Source: Clostridia bacterium (lineage in GTDB: Bacteria > Bacillota > Clostridia > Oscillospirales > CAG-272). Taken from it: a stretch of DNA of 35,077 bases. The position numbers and the translations under genes were made by a program. Where the stretch lies: positions 1 to 35,077 of the forward strand of contig JAFXAC010000071.1 in assembly GCA_017522125.1 (NCBI GenBank). Direction: 5' to 3'. Position 1 is the first letter of the stretch. Every line of letters begins with the position of its first letter. This document shows, one piece after another, positions 1 through 7,320 of the stretch. The notes beneath the pieces were generated by a model. That model was not told the DNA's origin. It ran no database searches and saw nothing but the letters and a program-made list of their open reading frames with translations.

Positions 1-12
1 CGCAGATTTACA

Positions 13-1284
13 TCATTCTTCTTCCCCTTGTTTTTCTATTCTGCTCTTGATAATGCTTGCGGCAATGTCCACCGCCTCGCGCCTGTCGGCAAGGCTCTTG
101 TCCGCAAGAACGGTGTCAATGTCAACGCGCCAAACGAGATTTTCAAACAAATACTCGCTCATATCACCCCAACCGTAGACAAGTGACGGCTCTATCGAAA
201 GTGAAGTCACGATTTTTTCTGCAATAGTACGCGCATCGCCCTCCGCAGGCGCGAGAGCCGCCGCCATTTTCGCGGGCGCGTCGGCGCTGAGGACAGAAAG
301 TGCCTCAAACGCGCGCTTGGCGAGCGCGCCGCTCGTTATTCCGTAGGGAAGCGCAAGGACCGATGCCGCGTCGGTATCAATGGGCGTTACGTAGGCGGCT
401 TGCGCGGAATTTGCCTTCGGCATAGGAAGGTAAAACTCGCCCTTTTCCGCCGCAGAAAGTCTTGTAACGGTGAACATTCCGCCCTCCGCCGTTATGGACG
501 CACTTGAGCCGAGGAGTGCGCGGTACGCCGCCGCATCGGCGTCACTACCGAACGCGAGCGTGGGAAGTCCGCCCTCGCCAACGTCAAACAGCTTACCGCC
601 GAGTCCGCGGTAAATGAACGATATACCCTTAGCTTCAATATTTGCACTCAGGGACGAGTCCGCGCCCTTCGCCATATTCATAGCTATCTCAAGGGTGAAA
701 TCCCCGTCAAGCACGAGCTTTGCAAGCTCCTCCTCAAGCGTATCGGCGCGATAAAGCACGCCGTACGCCGAGGTAAATTTTGACGAGAGCGCGTTGGAAT
801 AAAGCATATAAACGCCGCCGCCAAAGGAAAGCGCACGGCTTACGTCGTCGCTCGGCAGGTGCGCGTCCGCCTCGATTCCCGCCACAGAAAGATTTTGCAA
901 ATGTCCCTCGCAGAAAAGCTCAACTGCGCTTTTCGTCGTGAGAAGTAGCGCACCGCAATCGTCGCTTTTGCCCGCCAAAACGGCAGTACGCACAGTCTTT
1001 ACGATGTCGATGTCATCGCGCTCCGTTATCCTTATGCCGTAGTCCTTTGCAAGTAGCTCCGCCCTACCGCCGTCAATGACGCGGTCGGTAGCAGCCGCGT
1101 CGCGCAGCACCAAAAGCTCGTCGGGCGCAGGGGGCGGCGCTTCGGTAGTGTTTTCGGTGATGGGCGCTGTGGTAACTGCGCTCGTTTCGGGGGCTGTGGT
1201 CATCTCCCCGTCGCCGCCCGCGCAGGACGGAAAAAGGAGTGCCGCCACGATGAGAGCAACTGCTAATATCCTTTTAATTTTCAT
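13..1284 (-). CDS. Solute-binding-like lipoprotein of unknown ligand
   Basis: The 423-residue product starts with a basic n-region, a hydrophobic core and a lipobox ending LFPSC around residue 21, so it should be exported and lipid-anchored. A Thr/Pro/Glu-rich linker (about residues 28-55) follows. The rest has the alternating alpha/beta look of periplasmic binding proteins, for example stretches with VYMLYSNALSSKF and a W-rich C-terminus near YGWGDMSEYLFENL. I infer a degenerate extracellular solute-binding protein, but no transporter genes are beside it. It lies 18 bp downstream of alr with its own site (GTGGAG) before the ATG, so it is probably cotranscribed with alr. The ligand cannot be read from the sequence. 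Confidence 0.7.
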   Translation of the reverse strand: MKIKRILAVALIVAALLFPSCAGGDGEMTTAPETSAVTTAPITENTTEAPPPAPDELLVLRDAAATDRVIDGGRAELLAKDYGIRITERDDIDIVKTVRTAVLAGKSDDCGALLLTTKSAVELFCEGHLQNLSVAGIEADAHLPSDDVSRALSFGGGVYMLYSNALSSKFTSAYGVLYRADTLEEELAKLVLDGDFTLEIAMNMAKGADSSLSANIEAKGISFIYRGLGGKLFDVGEGGLPTLAFGSDADAAAYRALLGSSASITAEGGMFTVTRLSAAEKGEFYLPMPKANSAQAAYVTPIDTDAASVLALPYGITSGALAKRAFEALSVLSADAPAKMAAALAPAEGDARTIAEKIVTSLSIEPSLVYGWGDMSEYLFENLVWRVDIDTVLADKSLADRREAVDIAASIIKSRIEKQGEEE

Positions 1285-1302
1285 ATTTCTCCACTTTTAT
1301 TT

Positions 1303-2499
1303 TTAGTACACAAATCTCGGCAGTCTTGCAGACAGAACGGTTATTATCTCGTGGTCGACCGTGCCAAGCTTTCTTGCAAGGTCGGCTATCTGCGTACCCT
1401 CGCCCATAAGCGTGACGATATCGCCGCGCTTTACGTCAAGGTCGCCAACGCTGATAAAGCACTGGTCCATACATATCTTGCCGACGACCGTGCCCTCGCC
1501 TATATACTCGCCGCTTGCCGAGTGGATAATGACGCGGCCCCCGCTGTACGCACGCAAAAATCCGTCCGCGTAGCCTATGCCGACGGTGGCGATGCGCTCG
1601 TCCCTCTCGGCGCGGTACGTGCCGCCGTAGCCAAGCTCCTCACCCGCGATGAGAGTATTCACCTGCGCGACACGGCATTTGAGCTTTATCGCGCTCTCAA
1701 CGTTTATATCAACGCCCTGAAAATCGCCAAGACCGTAAAGAATTATACCTACGCGGCATATATCCGAATGAAATTCGGGATAAAATACCGTAGCGGAACT
1801 TCCGCAAAGGTGCAGTCGCTCAAAGCTAACGCCGCGCGCCGCCAAGCGCTCCACGGTCTCGTAAAACCTTGCCGCCTGTAGCCTTGTACGCGCCTCGCCC
1901 TCCTCTCCGCGCTCGTCGGCGCGTGCAAAATGCGTAAACGCGCCCTTGACCGAAAGCCCCTCAAGAGATGCCGTTTCGCAAATATCAGAAACCGCCCCAT
2001 CCATCGTTTCGCCGTTGTTTACGGCAAAGCCGAGGCGGTTCATTCCCGTATTTATCTTGATATGGACGGGCAATTTCCCGTTAAGCCTTTGCGCCTCACT
2101 CGAAAGCTCCCTTGCGTAGTCGAGCGAAAAAACACTTTGCGTAATGCGGTAGCGCAAAAGCTCGGACATACTGCTGACGGGCGTGTAGCTGAGCAAAAGT
2201 ATCTCGGCGTCAATGCCCATTTTGTCGCATACGCCCCTTATAACTGCCGCCTCGTCGATTCCGACGGAGCAGAAGAAGCGACAGCCCTCGGCGAGAAGCG
2301 CCTCCGCCATTGCGGCGGCACCGTGGCCGTAGCCCTCCGCCTTAATAACGCCCGCAACGTGAGCGTTTGAGCCGTTTTTATCTAAAAAGTCGCAGATCGC
2401 GCGGTAATTTTTGCGGATCGCGGCTGTATTTATTTCTATCCAAGCCCTTGATTTATTCAAAATGGACAAGGCGGAGTAAACTCTGTACGGACTTTCCAT
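1303..2499 (-). CDS. alr: Alanine racemase
   Basis: This is a PLP-dependent enzyme that interconverts L- and D-alanine for peptidoglycan. At 398 residues it has the usual length. The PLP lysine sits in VIKAEGYGHG (Lys53). The N-terminal barrel carries THFARAD and HLCGSSAT, and RVGIILYG matches the phosphate-binding RPGIALYG signature. The C-terminal domain has GYGGTYRAERDERIATVGIGYADG-like sequence with the second catalytic Tyr, and ICMDQCFISV matches the family MCMDQ motif. The start is supported by GGAGG just upstream. A promoter with TTGCAA, 17 nt and TATAAT lies at 2529-2557. The gene is divergent from the lipoprotein/hydrolase pair. Confidence 0.97.
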   Translation of the reverse strand: MESPYRVYSALSILNKSRAWIEINTAAIRKNYRAICDFLDKNGSNAHVAGVIKAEGYGHGAAAMAEALLAEGCRFFCSVGIDEAAVIRGVCDKMGIDAEILLLSYTPVSSMSELLRYRITQSVFSLDYARELSSEAQRLNGKLPVHIKINTGMNRLGFAVNNGETMDGAVSDICETASLEGLSVKGAFTHFARADERGEEGEARTRLQAARFYETVERLAARGVSFERLHLCGSSATVFYPEFHSDICRVGIILYGLGDFQGVDINVESAIKLKCRVAQVNTLIAGEELGYGGTYRAERDERIATVGIGYADGFLRAYSGGRVIIHSASGEYIGEGTVVGKICMDQCFISVGDLDVKRGDIVTLMGEGTQIADLARKLGTVDHEIITVLSARLPRFVY

Positions 2500-2528
2500 A
2501 TCTCCTCCAAAAAATAAAACTTCAATAT

Positions 2529-2557
2529 ATTATATCATAAAAAACGCTCTCTTGCAA
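2529..2557 (-). promoter_or_regulatory. Sigma-A type promoter of alr
   Basis: On the minus strand TTGCAA (2552-2557) and TATAAT (2529-2534) are separated by 17 nt, about 30 nt ahead of the alr start. Confidence 0.75.
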
Positions 2558-2593
2558 TATATTGCTTACAGAAACACTTGAAAGAGGGGTAAA

Positions 2594-3121
2594 ATGAAGC
2601 GTTTTTTCAGGATTTTTTTGTCTTTATCAAGCGTTTTCGCCCTGCTTTTTTGCGCGAGCTGTGCGCCCGTCGAGCCGCCGCGCGACGTGCTGGCGTATCA
2701 GAAGGAAGGTGCGAGCGTTACCCTTTCGGGGAGCATCGGCGAGCTTGAATTTGCCGCCGTCATAAGCCTTTCGCCGTGCGAAAACGCCGCCGAGCGCGAT
2801 TTTACTATAGAATACACCGCCCCCGCCGCGCTTAGCGGCGTTACCGTGAGCCGCCGCGCGGGCGTCTTTGAGGCAAGGCTTGACACCGTAAGCATAAGCG
2901 GCGAGGTGGCGCGTCGGCTTTCCCGCCCTGCCGAAGCCTTTGCCCTCGGCGGTGAGATATCGAAAATTTCCACCGAGGACGGCGAAACGCTCGTGGCTCT
3001 TGCGTGCGGCGAGGTCGCCCTCGTAAACGGCGAGCCGCGGCGCGTAAAGCTGCTATGCAATGACGGCGTGCCTCTTGTGGTGAATATCGAAAAATACATA
3101 AAGGAAGGAACTAAGCAATGA
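2594..3121 (+). CDS. Small lipoprotein, unknown function
   Basis: The product is 175 residues with a clear lipoprotein signal: MKR n-region, a hydrophobic stretch, and a lipobox FCASC ending near residue 23. The mature part is rich in beta-prone segments and has no motif I recognise. The site GAAAGAGGGG sits 4 nt before the ATG. Its TGA stop overlaps the ATG of the next gene (ATGA), so the two are translationally coupled. This suggests that the lipoprotein assists or accompanies the wall hydrolase encoded next. That link is an inference from position only. Confidence 0.75.
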   Translation: MKRFFRIFLSLSSVFALLFCASCAPVEPPRDVLAYQKEGASVTLSGSIGELEFAAVISLSPCENAAERDFTIEYTAPAALSGVTVSRRAGVFEARLDTVSISGEVARRLSRPAEAFALGGEISKISTEDGETLVALACGEVALVNGEPRRVKLLCNDGVPLVVNIEKYIKEGTKQ

Positions 3122-3708
3122 TCAAAGAAGTTATCTCAACGCTCCTTGCCGCGCTGATGGCGCTCTCCTTCGTCCTCGGCATAAGCCCGAGCGACGACCC
3201 CCCCTCGGATAGCACGGTAGTGACCGTGGCGACTGCCGCGCCCGATGGCACGTCAGCGCCGCCCGAGGACGAAAGCAAGCCTGCCGACACCACCACCGAA
3301 ACGACCGTTCCCGAGCCCGCGCTTCCGCTTCCGAAATACCCAAGCGGCGCTAAAAAAATCACCCTTTACCTCAATGGCAGACAAGCCCCCGACGGCTTTG
3401 CCGCCGAGATAGACGGCGTGGTCTACGCGCCGATAGAGAGCTTTTGCACGCTGCTTGCGGCAGGTAGCATAAGTGCCGAGGCGGGCGAGCCGTATATCTG
3501 CTCCGAGGGCAGATGCATTCCCTGCTCGACCTCTGATATAACCGTAACGGTGCTTGACGCGGGCGGAATGCTCTGCGCACCCGTTACGGCGCTCGCTTCC
3601 GCATCGGGACAGCGCGTGGAGCTTGCCGCCACGGGCGAGCTCGTCGTAAGCGGCACGCCCACCTTCCCCACGGCAGACGAGGTCTACGGCGAGGAGGACC
3701 TTTATTGA
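3118..3708 (+). CDS. N-terminal part of an interrupted SleB-type cell wall hydrolase
   Basis: The frame encodes an N-terminal hydrophobic export segment (residues about 4-22, ISTLLAALMALSFVLG), a Thr/Pro-rich linker, and a region like the copper amine oxidase N-terminal domain (KKITLYLNGRQAPDG onward). It then stops at TGA 3706-3708. Immediately after the stop the same frame continues as a hydrolase domain. Homologous enzymes have a Trp at this point (LYW-LSRII), and TGA differs from TGG by one base. The start is set by AAGGAAGGA and the ATGA overlap with the upstream lipoprotein. As it stands, this product has no catalytic domain. Confidence 0.8.
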   Translation: MIKEVISTLLAALMALSFVLGISPSDDPPSDSTVVTVATAAPDGTSAPPEDESKPADTTTETTVPEPALPLPKYPSGAKKITLYLNGRQAPDGFAAEIDGVVYAPIESFCTLLAAGSISAEAGEPYICSEGRCIPCSTSDITVTVLDAGGMLCAPVTALASASGQRVELAATGELVVSGTPTFPTADEVYGEEDLY

Positions 3709-4053
3709 CTGTCGCGCATCATCTCCGCCGAGGCGCGCGGCGAGTGCTTTGAGGGACAGCTTGCCGTCGGATGCGTGGTGATAAACCGCACCGAGCATAA
3801 GTCCTTCCCCGACACGATATACGAGGTCATATACGACAACAAATTCGGCGTGCAGTTCTCCCCCGCGCACAGCGGAAGCGTAAAAAAAGACCCCACCGCG
3901 TCCTCGGTACGCGCCGCAAAGCTCTGCCTTGAGGGCTTTTCGCTCTCGGACAGCATTCTGTTCTTTTTCAACAGCTCAATCGCCGCAGGCTCGTGGATAA
4001 CCTCAAACCGCACCTTCACCGTCACCATCGGCAACCACGATTTTTATTCGTAA
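3709..4053 (+). pseudogene. SleB/Hydrolase_2 domain downstream of the in-frame TGA
   Basis: Read in frame with the preceding gene, this stretch gives LSRIISAEARGE, then GQLAVGCVVINRTE and FPDTIYEVIYDN, ending in QFSP. These are the hallmarks of the SleB-type cell wall hydrolase family (PF07486), including the Glu in AEARGE thought to be catalytic. No good start codon with a ribosome binding site lies before the domain. A restart at the GTG near 3775 would lose the AEARGE motif. So the domain is made only if TGA 3706-3708 is read through, or if that base is a sequencing or recent mutational change. Full length would be 311 residues (3118-4053). A strong terminator follows. Confidence 0.75.
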
Positions 4054-4056
4054 AGC

Positions 4057-4098
4057 AGAGAGCGCGCCAAATGCAAAAATGCATTTGGCGCGCTCTCT
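4057..4098. terminator. Perfect 19-bp hairpin between convergent genes
   Basis: The arms at 4057-4075 and 4080-4098 are exactly complementary, with an AAAA loop, followed by ATTTTCTTT on the plus strand. It ends the hydrolase transcript and probably also blocks the convergent XRE gene transcript. Confidence 0.85.
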
Positions 4099-4120
4099 AT
4101 TTTCTTTGCTTTTTGTAAAT

Positions 4121-4435
4121 CTATTTCACAGCGAGCAAATATAATTTTATAATTTCTTCAAGAAAAATTTTTTTATCGTCGGGACATTGTTTTAGCATTT
4201 CAAAAAGAGGGTTTTCGCTTGTATCAGCACTTTTCCCAAACAAAATAAAATCTGTCGAAAGTCCGAGGATGGATGAGAGCTTGCAAAGGGTGGGAACGGA
4301 CATCCCCTTAACGCCAAGCTCAATATCTGAACAAAATTTAGGTGAAACGTCCAATTTTTCAGCAAGCGCCTCGCGCGTATATCCCAAAAACTCTCTTTGC
4401 CTGCGTATTCTTTTTCCAACACTTACCCAATCCAT
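4121..4435 (-). CDS. XRE-family helix-turn-helix regulator
   Basis: The product is 104 residues from the ATG at 4433-4435, chosen because AGAGGTG lies 5 nt upstream; a longer reading from 4453 lacks such a site. The N-terminal half is a Cro/C1-type HTH: VGKRIRRQREFLGYTREALAEK, then LDVSPKFCSDIELGVKGMSVPTLCKLSSILGLSTDFILFG. The remaining 35 residues (DDKKIFLEEIIKLY) are helical and could mediate dimerisation. It is divergent from the zinc-ribbon gene. The intergenic region contains three copies of AACTTTTAGGGTT-like sequence, so it probably represses itself and the neighbouring operon (inference). Confidence 0.88.
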   Translation of the reverse strand: MDWVSVGKRIRRQREFLGYTREALAEKLDVSPKFCSDIELGVKGMSVPTLCKLSSILGLSTDFILFGKSADTSENPLFEMLKQCPDDKKIFLEEIIKLYLLAVK

Positions 4436-4468
4436 AATTACACCTCTACACATTTATAACTATAGTTT

Positions 4469-4529
4469 AACCCATAAAGTTATAAAAGAAAACTAACTTT
4501 TAGGGTTGACAAACTACAACTTTTAGGGT
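4469..4529. repeat. Three operator-like repeats, AACTTTTAGGGT consensus
   Basis: Two identical 12-mers (AACTTTTAGGGT) lie at 4495-4506 and 4518-4529, 23 bp apart. A third copy, inverted and matching 11 of 13 positions, lies at 4469-4481. The direct copies flank the -35 box and abut the -10 box of the plus-strand promoter. The inverted copy lies in the presumed promoter region of the XRE gene. Confidence 0.7.
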
Positions 4530-4534
4530 ATAAT
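4506..4534 (+). promoter_or_regulatory. Consensus sigma-A promoter of the zinc-ribbon/lipoprotein operon
   Basis: TTGACA (4506-4511), a 17-nt spacer and TATAAT (4529-4534) match consensus exactly. An unregulated promoter this strong would be costly, which fits repression through the overlapping repeats. Confidence 0.88.
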
Positions 4535-4596
4535 TGACACAAACCCACAGTTCATGCGGGTTTACAACAAATTTCTTATAAAGAGAGGAACAAATC

Positions 4597-5127
4597 ATGT
4601 CAAAATGTCCCAAATGTAACGCCGAACTTTCAGAAGGCGTAGCCTTCTGCGCTTCCTGCGGAGCGCAGGTAAGCGCCGCAGCTCCCCAAACGAACGCAAA
4701 CAAGCTCCATTGTCCCAACTGCAAGTCGCACAACATCTCGATCTCTACGGAATCGAGCGTAACGGGTGCCGTTACCGCCTCACACGGCAGAATGTCCACT
4801 ACGAGCGTATCTAACACGCATAGAAACTTTTGGTTTTGCTCTGATTGCGGAACAAAATTCCGTAATATCCCAAACCTTGAACAAGAAATATCTAAATCTA
4901 AGCACACACATATCATTCTGTGGATAATCGGTGCCGTTTGTGCATTCTTCTCAATATGGATAATAAGCCAGATGGATAATGTATTTGCCGGTGTGATTTT
5001 CGTACCGATCCTCATCACAGCATTTGTTGCCGCGGCAGTGTTTATAATAATGGGCTTCGTTTCAAAATCCAAGCTTGCAAAAATGAAATCCGAGCTTGAA
5101 TATCTAAAAACTAACTGCTTTAACTGA
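4597..5127 (+). CDS. Membrane protein with two zinc ribbons
   Basis: The 176-residue product has an N-terminal zinc ribbon (MSKCPKCNAELSEG with FCASCGAQ, residues about 4-23). A second pair follows: CPNCKSHN near residue 38 and FCSDCGTKF near residue 80. Two transmembrane helices (about 106-127 and 132-154) and a short basic tail complete it. Function is unknown; such proteins usually have a cytoplasmic zinc-binding head on a membrane anchor. The gene sits under the consensus promoter and is followed after 50 bp by a lipoprotein gene, probably in the same transcript. Base composition is clearly lower in GC than in the aro or mre regions. Confidence 0.8.
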   Translation: MSKCPKCNAELSEGVAFCASCGAQVSAAAPQTNANKLHCPNCKSHNISISTESSVTGAVTASHGRMSTTSVSNTHRNFWFCSDCGTKFRNIPNLEQEISKSKHTHIILWIIGAVCAFFSIWIISQMDNVFAGVIFVPILITAFVAAAVFIIMGFVSKSKLAKMKSELEYLKTNCFN

Positions 5128-5156
5128 TCATAACTTAAATATCAAGGATAAACAGG

Positions 5157-6488
5157 ATAAAAAAAATAGCATTATTAATGGCAATCTTATTTTGCCTGTT
5201 TCAGCTTGCCGCTTGTAATTCGGCGGATAGCGAAAGTAATATAACTCCCTCAGAAACAGACAAAGCAGCAAACCTGCCAACCGCAGATAAAGGCAATAAT
5301 TCCATTAAGCTTATTTATTGCCACGATGTCGAGAGTGATGGTGTAGTGACAATCTCCTTCACTAAGGGAGAACAGGAGTACACCGGACTAACAAACGCTA
5401 AAGGTGAAATATTTTATTATAGCTCCACTTCTTTTTCAATAAAATCCATCGGAAACAATTACGGATACATAACTCAATCGAACAATCGCGGAATTCTGAA
5501 TTATGAAACGGGAGATGTGACGTGGTTTTCCGCCGATGCATTTGACAACGTTATCGGTAGCGGCGACGGCTTTCTTTTCACATTCAAAAACAACAGCACC
5601 GTTAGCACCAAAGAATATGTATATTCCGTAATAGATGCCAAAACGGGCAAAGAAGTAAAGAAAAACACCACTACTGCGCAACTCCAACATCCATACACGG
5701 ACAACAGTACCACCCAAAGCGATTACGCACATGTCGGAGGCGGATGGTTTCTTTCTGTAGGAACTAGTTATGACATAACTAAAGGTGATGACTGGCTCTA
5801 TGACAGCAACAATAACTTATCCTATATCCTTGATGATGGCGCGTTTTTAGACTCTTCGTTTATTAACGGCAAGATTCGTTTTTACAGCAGCGACAATTGG
5901 ATATGGTATCAAGATGCAAGCGGCAAACAGAGATCCATAGATCTTCCGTACACCAAGAATGACTATTTTGCCTTGGTTCAAAGCACCGGAAATGTGGAAC
6001 TTTCATCGGGTGTAACCGAATTAAACTATGATAATGTTGAATATTTAACATTTACAGATCCCGATACGCAGACAACGATAGAATACACGAATTTGCCCTC
6101 GCAAATTATTTCTTATCTGACTGAGGAATATGAAAATTATTTTTTGGTTGTCCTTGACGGCGAAGATGATAAGGATTATTTTACCGTTATAGACAAAAAG
6201 GGTGTTCAAACGTGTGAAACGATCGAATATTATAGGAGGCCGTATTCCACTACGAGAATTTTAACTATCTCCGAAGACAGGGTAATATACAAAGTAGAAA
6301 ATGAGTGGGGAAAATATTTAGGACACAAAATTTTCGATGTCAGCGGAAAAGAACTGTTTACCATACAACAAGGATCCGAGGACGAATCGGACAACGTATT
6401 GATTGAATTTCACAACGGAATTACAGTAAACGAAAATAAGATAATCGACAAATTCGGAAATGAGCTTCAATTAACTATAAAGCAGTAA
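5157..6488 (+). CDS. AT-rich lipoprotein, unknown function; start codon uncertain
   Basis: From the ATG at 5178 the product is 436 residues, but its n-region then lacks positive charge. Reading seven codons further upstream gives (ATA)-KKIALLMAILFCLFQLAAC, a textbook lipoprotein signal, with AAGGA 9 nt ahead, so the real start may be the ATA at 5157-5159. The lipobox is QLAAC. The mature part is Asp/Asn/Tyr-rich and looks like a repeated beta structure (several GK/SGK turns, W residues at strand ends), perhaps a propeller-like extracellular domain. No family was recognised. It ends before a strong terminator and belongs to the XRE-controlled module. Confidence 0.7.
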   Translation: MKKIALLMAILFCLFQLAACNSADSESNITPSETDKAANLPTADKGNNSIKLIYCHDVESDGVVTISFTKGEQEYTGLTNAKGEIFYYSSTSFSIKSIGNNYGYITQSNNRGILNYETGDVTWFSADAFDNVIGSGDGFLFTFKNNSTVSTKEYVYSVIDAKTGKEVKKNTTTAQLQHPYTDNSTTQSDYAHVGGGWFLSVGTSYDITKGDDWLYDSNNNLSYILDDGAFLDSSFINGKIRFYSSDNWIWYQDASGKQRSIDLPYTKNDYFALVQSTGNVELSSGVTELNYDNVEYLTFTDPDTQTTIEYTNLPSQIISYLTEEYENYFLVVLDGEDDKDYFTVIDKKGVQTCETIEYYRRPYSTTRILTISEDRVIYKVENEWGKYLGHKIFDVSGKELFTIQQGSEDESDNVLIEFHNGITVNENKIIDKFGNELQLTIKQ

Positions 6489-6500
6489 TTCATAAAACAG

Positions 6501-6532
6501 GGGCTGACTCAAGTTCTAATTTGAGTCAGCCC
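6501..6532. terminator. 12-bp hairpin terminator
   Basis: The arms GGGCTGACTCAA (6501-6512) and TTGAGTCAGCCC (6521-6532) surround an 8-nt loop, between the lipoprotein gene and the convergent queT gene. The T-tract is weak. Confidence 0.7.
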
Positions 6533-6538
6533 ATATTG

Positions 6539-7021
6539 TTAAAATTTCCTTTTTTTCAGCGCGAAATAAAGCGCGAGTCCGCCGATGTACGCGCAGGCTA
6601 TCTCCCCTACTCCTACCGACAGGGCAAGCAGCCACCACGCCGTTTCAATGCCGTAGGCGTACGAAAGCACGAACGGCACTATTACCACGTTTGCAAGAAC
6701 GTAGGGCAAAAGCGCGAGGAACGGCGTTTTGCGAAGCGCGTACGCGCCAAGCATACCGATAAGGGATGCAAGCGATCCGAAAATAACGTCGGGCGCGGCA
6801 CAGCCCGTCAGGAGATTTGCAAGAAAGCACCCGACGCTCACCCCCGGTATCGCCGCGGGCGTGAAAAGACCAAGCGCGCAAAGTGCCTCGCTTATCCTGA
6901 ACTGAATTTCCCCCGACGCAAGTCCCATTGCGTTTGAAATGAGGGTAAGACCGACGTAGAGCGCGGCGATAAGCGCCGCGGTGCAGACAAATCGCGTCCG
7001 CATAGCAGTTTTGGTTTTCAT
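6539..7021 (-). CDS. queT: QueT-family queuosine precursor transporter
   Basis: The 160-residue integral membrane protein has about five helices. The family signature GEIQFRISEALCALGLF lies near residues 37-53, followed by PGVSVGCFLANLL. This matches QueT (PF06177), the substrate-binding S component of an ECF-type transporter for a queuosine precursor such as preQ1. The ECF energising module is not in this window. Its 5' leader is a preQ1-I riboswitch, which supports the substrate independently. The start ATG at 7019-7021 follows AAGGAAG, which forms part of the riboswitch tail. Confidence 0.93.
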   Translation of the reverse strand: MKTKTAMRTRFVCTAALIAALYVGLTLISNAMGLASGEIQFRISEALCALGLFTPAAIPGVSVGCFLANLLTGCAAPDVIFGSLASLIGMLGAYALRKTPFLALLPYVLANVVIVPFVLSYAYGIETAWWLLALSVGVGEIACAYIGGLALYFALKKRKF

Positions 7022-7027
7022 TTTTCT

Positions 7028-7072
7028 ACTTCCTTAGTTTTGTTTTAGGTGAGGATGGTTTCGAACTCACCG
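7028..7072 (-). promoter_or_regulatory. preQ1-I riboswitch, translational type
   Basis: On the minus strand GGTGAG (7071-7066) pairs with CTCACC (7053-7048) around a loop reading TTCGAAACCATC. The A-rich tail TAAAACAAAACTAAGGA (7047 downward) has the typical preQ1-I form in which loop CC pairs with the GG of the ribosome binding site. Ligand binding would therefore hide the queT ribosome binding site. The predicted transcription start lies almost at the first base of the stem, so the leader is minimal. Confidence 0.85.
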
Positions 7073-7078
7073 AGAGAT

Positions 7079-7107
7079 ATTCTACCACTTTTTTAAAAAA
7101 GTGTCAA
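7079..7107 (-). promoter_or_regulatory. Promoter of queT
   Basis: TTGACA (7107-7102) and TAGAAT (7084-7079) are spaced by 17 nt on the minus strand. The spacer contains an A/T palindrome. The start point would fall at about 7072, the base of the riboswitch. Confidence 0.8.
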
Positions 7108-7125
7108 GATAATTGCAAAATTCTA

Positions 7126-7153
7126 TTGCAATCGCAAAAAAAAGTGCTATAAT
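7126..7153 (+). promoter_or_regulatory. Promoter of folT-folC
   Basis: TTGCAA (7126-7131), a 16-nt spacer and TATAAT (7148-7153) precede the THF riboswitch. The predicted start is near 7160. Confidence 0.78.
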
Positions 7154-7165
7154 AAAGGCAATGTA

Positions 7166-7262
7166 AACAGAGTAGGTTGGTCTGCGTACAGTGCCGTGGG
7201 GACGGGGAGTTGTCCCGCGGACGAAGCCGTGTGGCGCGGTAGACCCTCCGCATCCCGCTGTT
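7166..7262 (+). promoter_or_regulatory. Tetrahydrofolate (THF) riboswitch
   Basis: The conserved blocks occur in order: CAGAGTAG, GGTCT-GCGTACAGTG, a GC-rich stem (GGGACGGGGAGTTGTCCC), ACGAAGC, GCGGTAGACC and CGCATCC, closed by AACAG (7166-7170) pairing with CTGTT (7258-7262). GGTCT pairs with AGACC. This matches the published THF-I consensus block for block, and the downstream genes are a folate transporter and folC. Binding of reduced folates should turn the genes off. Confidence 0.9.
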
Positions 7263-7276
7263 ACCGAAGCGTATCG

Positions 7277-7318
7277 CCTCCGGTCGCAAGAGAGTCTGTT
7301 TGCGAAAGGAGGTTTTTT
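7277..7318 (+). terminator. Leader hairpin that is both terminator and ribosome-binding-site blocker
   Basis: CCTCC-gg-TCGCAA (7277-7289) pairs with TTGCGA-aa-GGAGG (7300-7312) across a 10-nt loop, with a tandem mismatch in the middle, and is followed directly by TTTTTT (7313-7318). The 3' arm is the folT ribosome binding site. The same fold could terminate transcription or hide the site. Confidence 0.75.
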
Positions 7319-7320
7319 CT

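Noticed and set aside
3700..3712. Genetic code with TGA read as Trp
   Set aside because: Several intact genes in the window end in TGA, with ATGA overlaps into the next start, so TGA is a working stop.
7104..7320. Small coding frames across the folT leader
   Set aside because: The region matches the THF riboswitch consensus block by block, and these frames have no ribosome binding sites.
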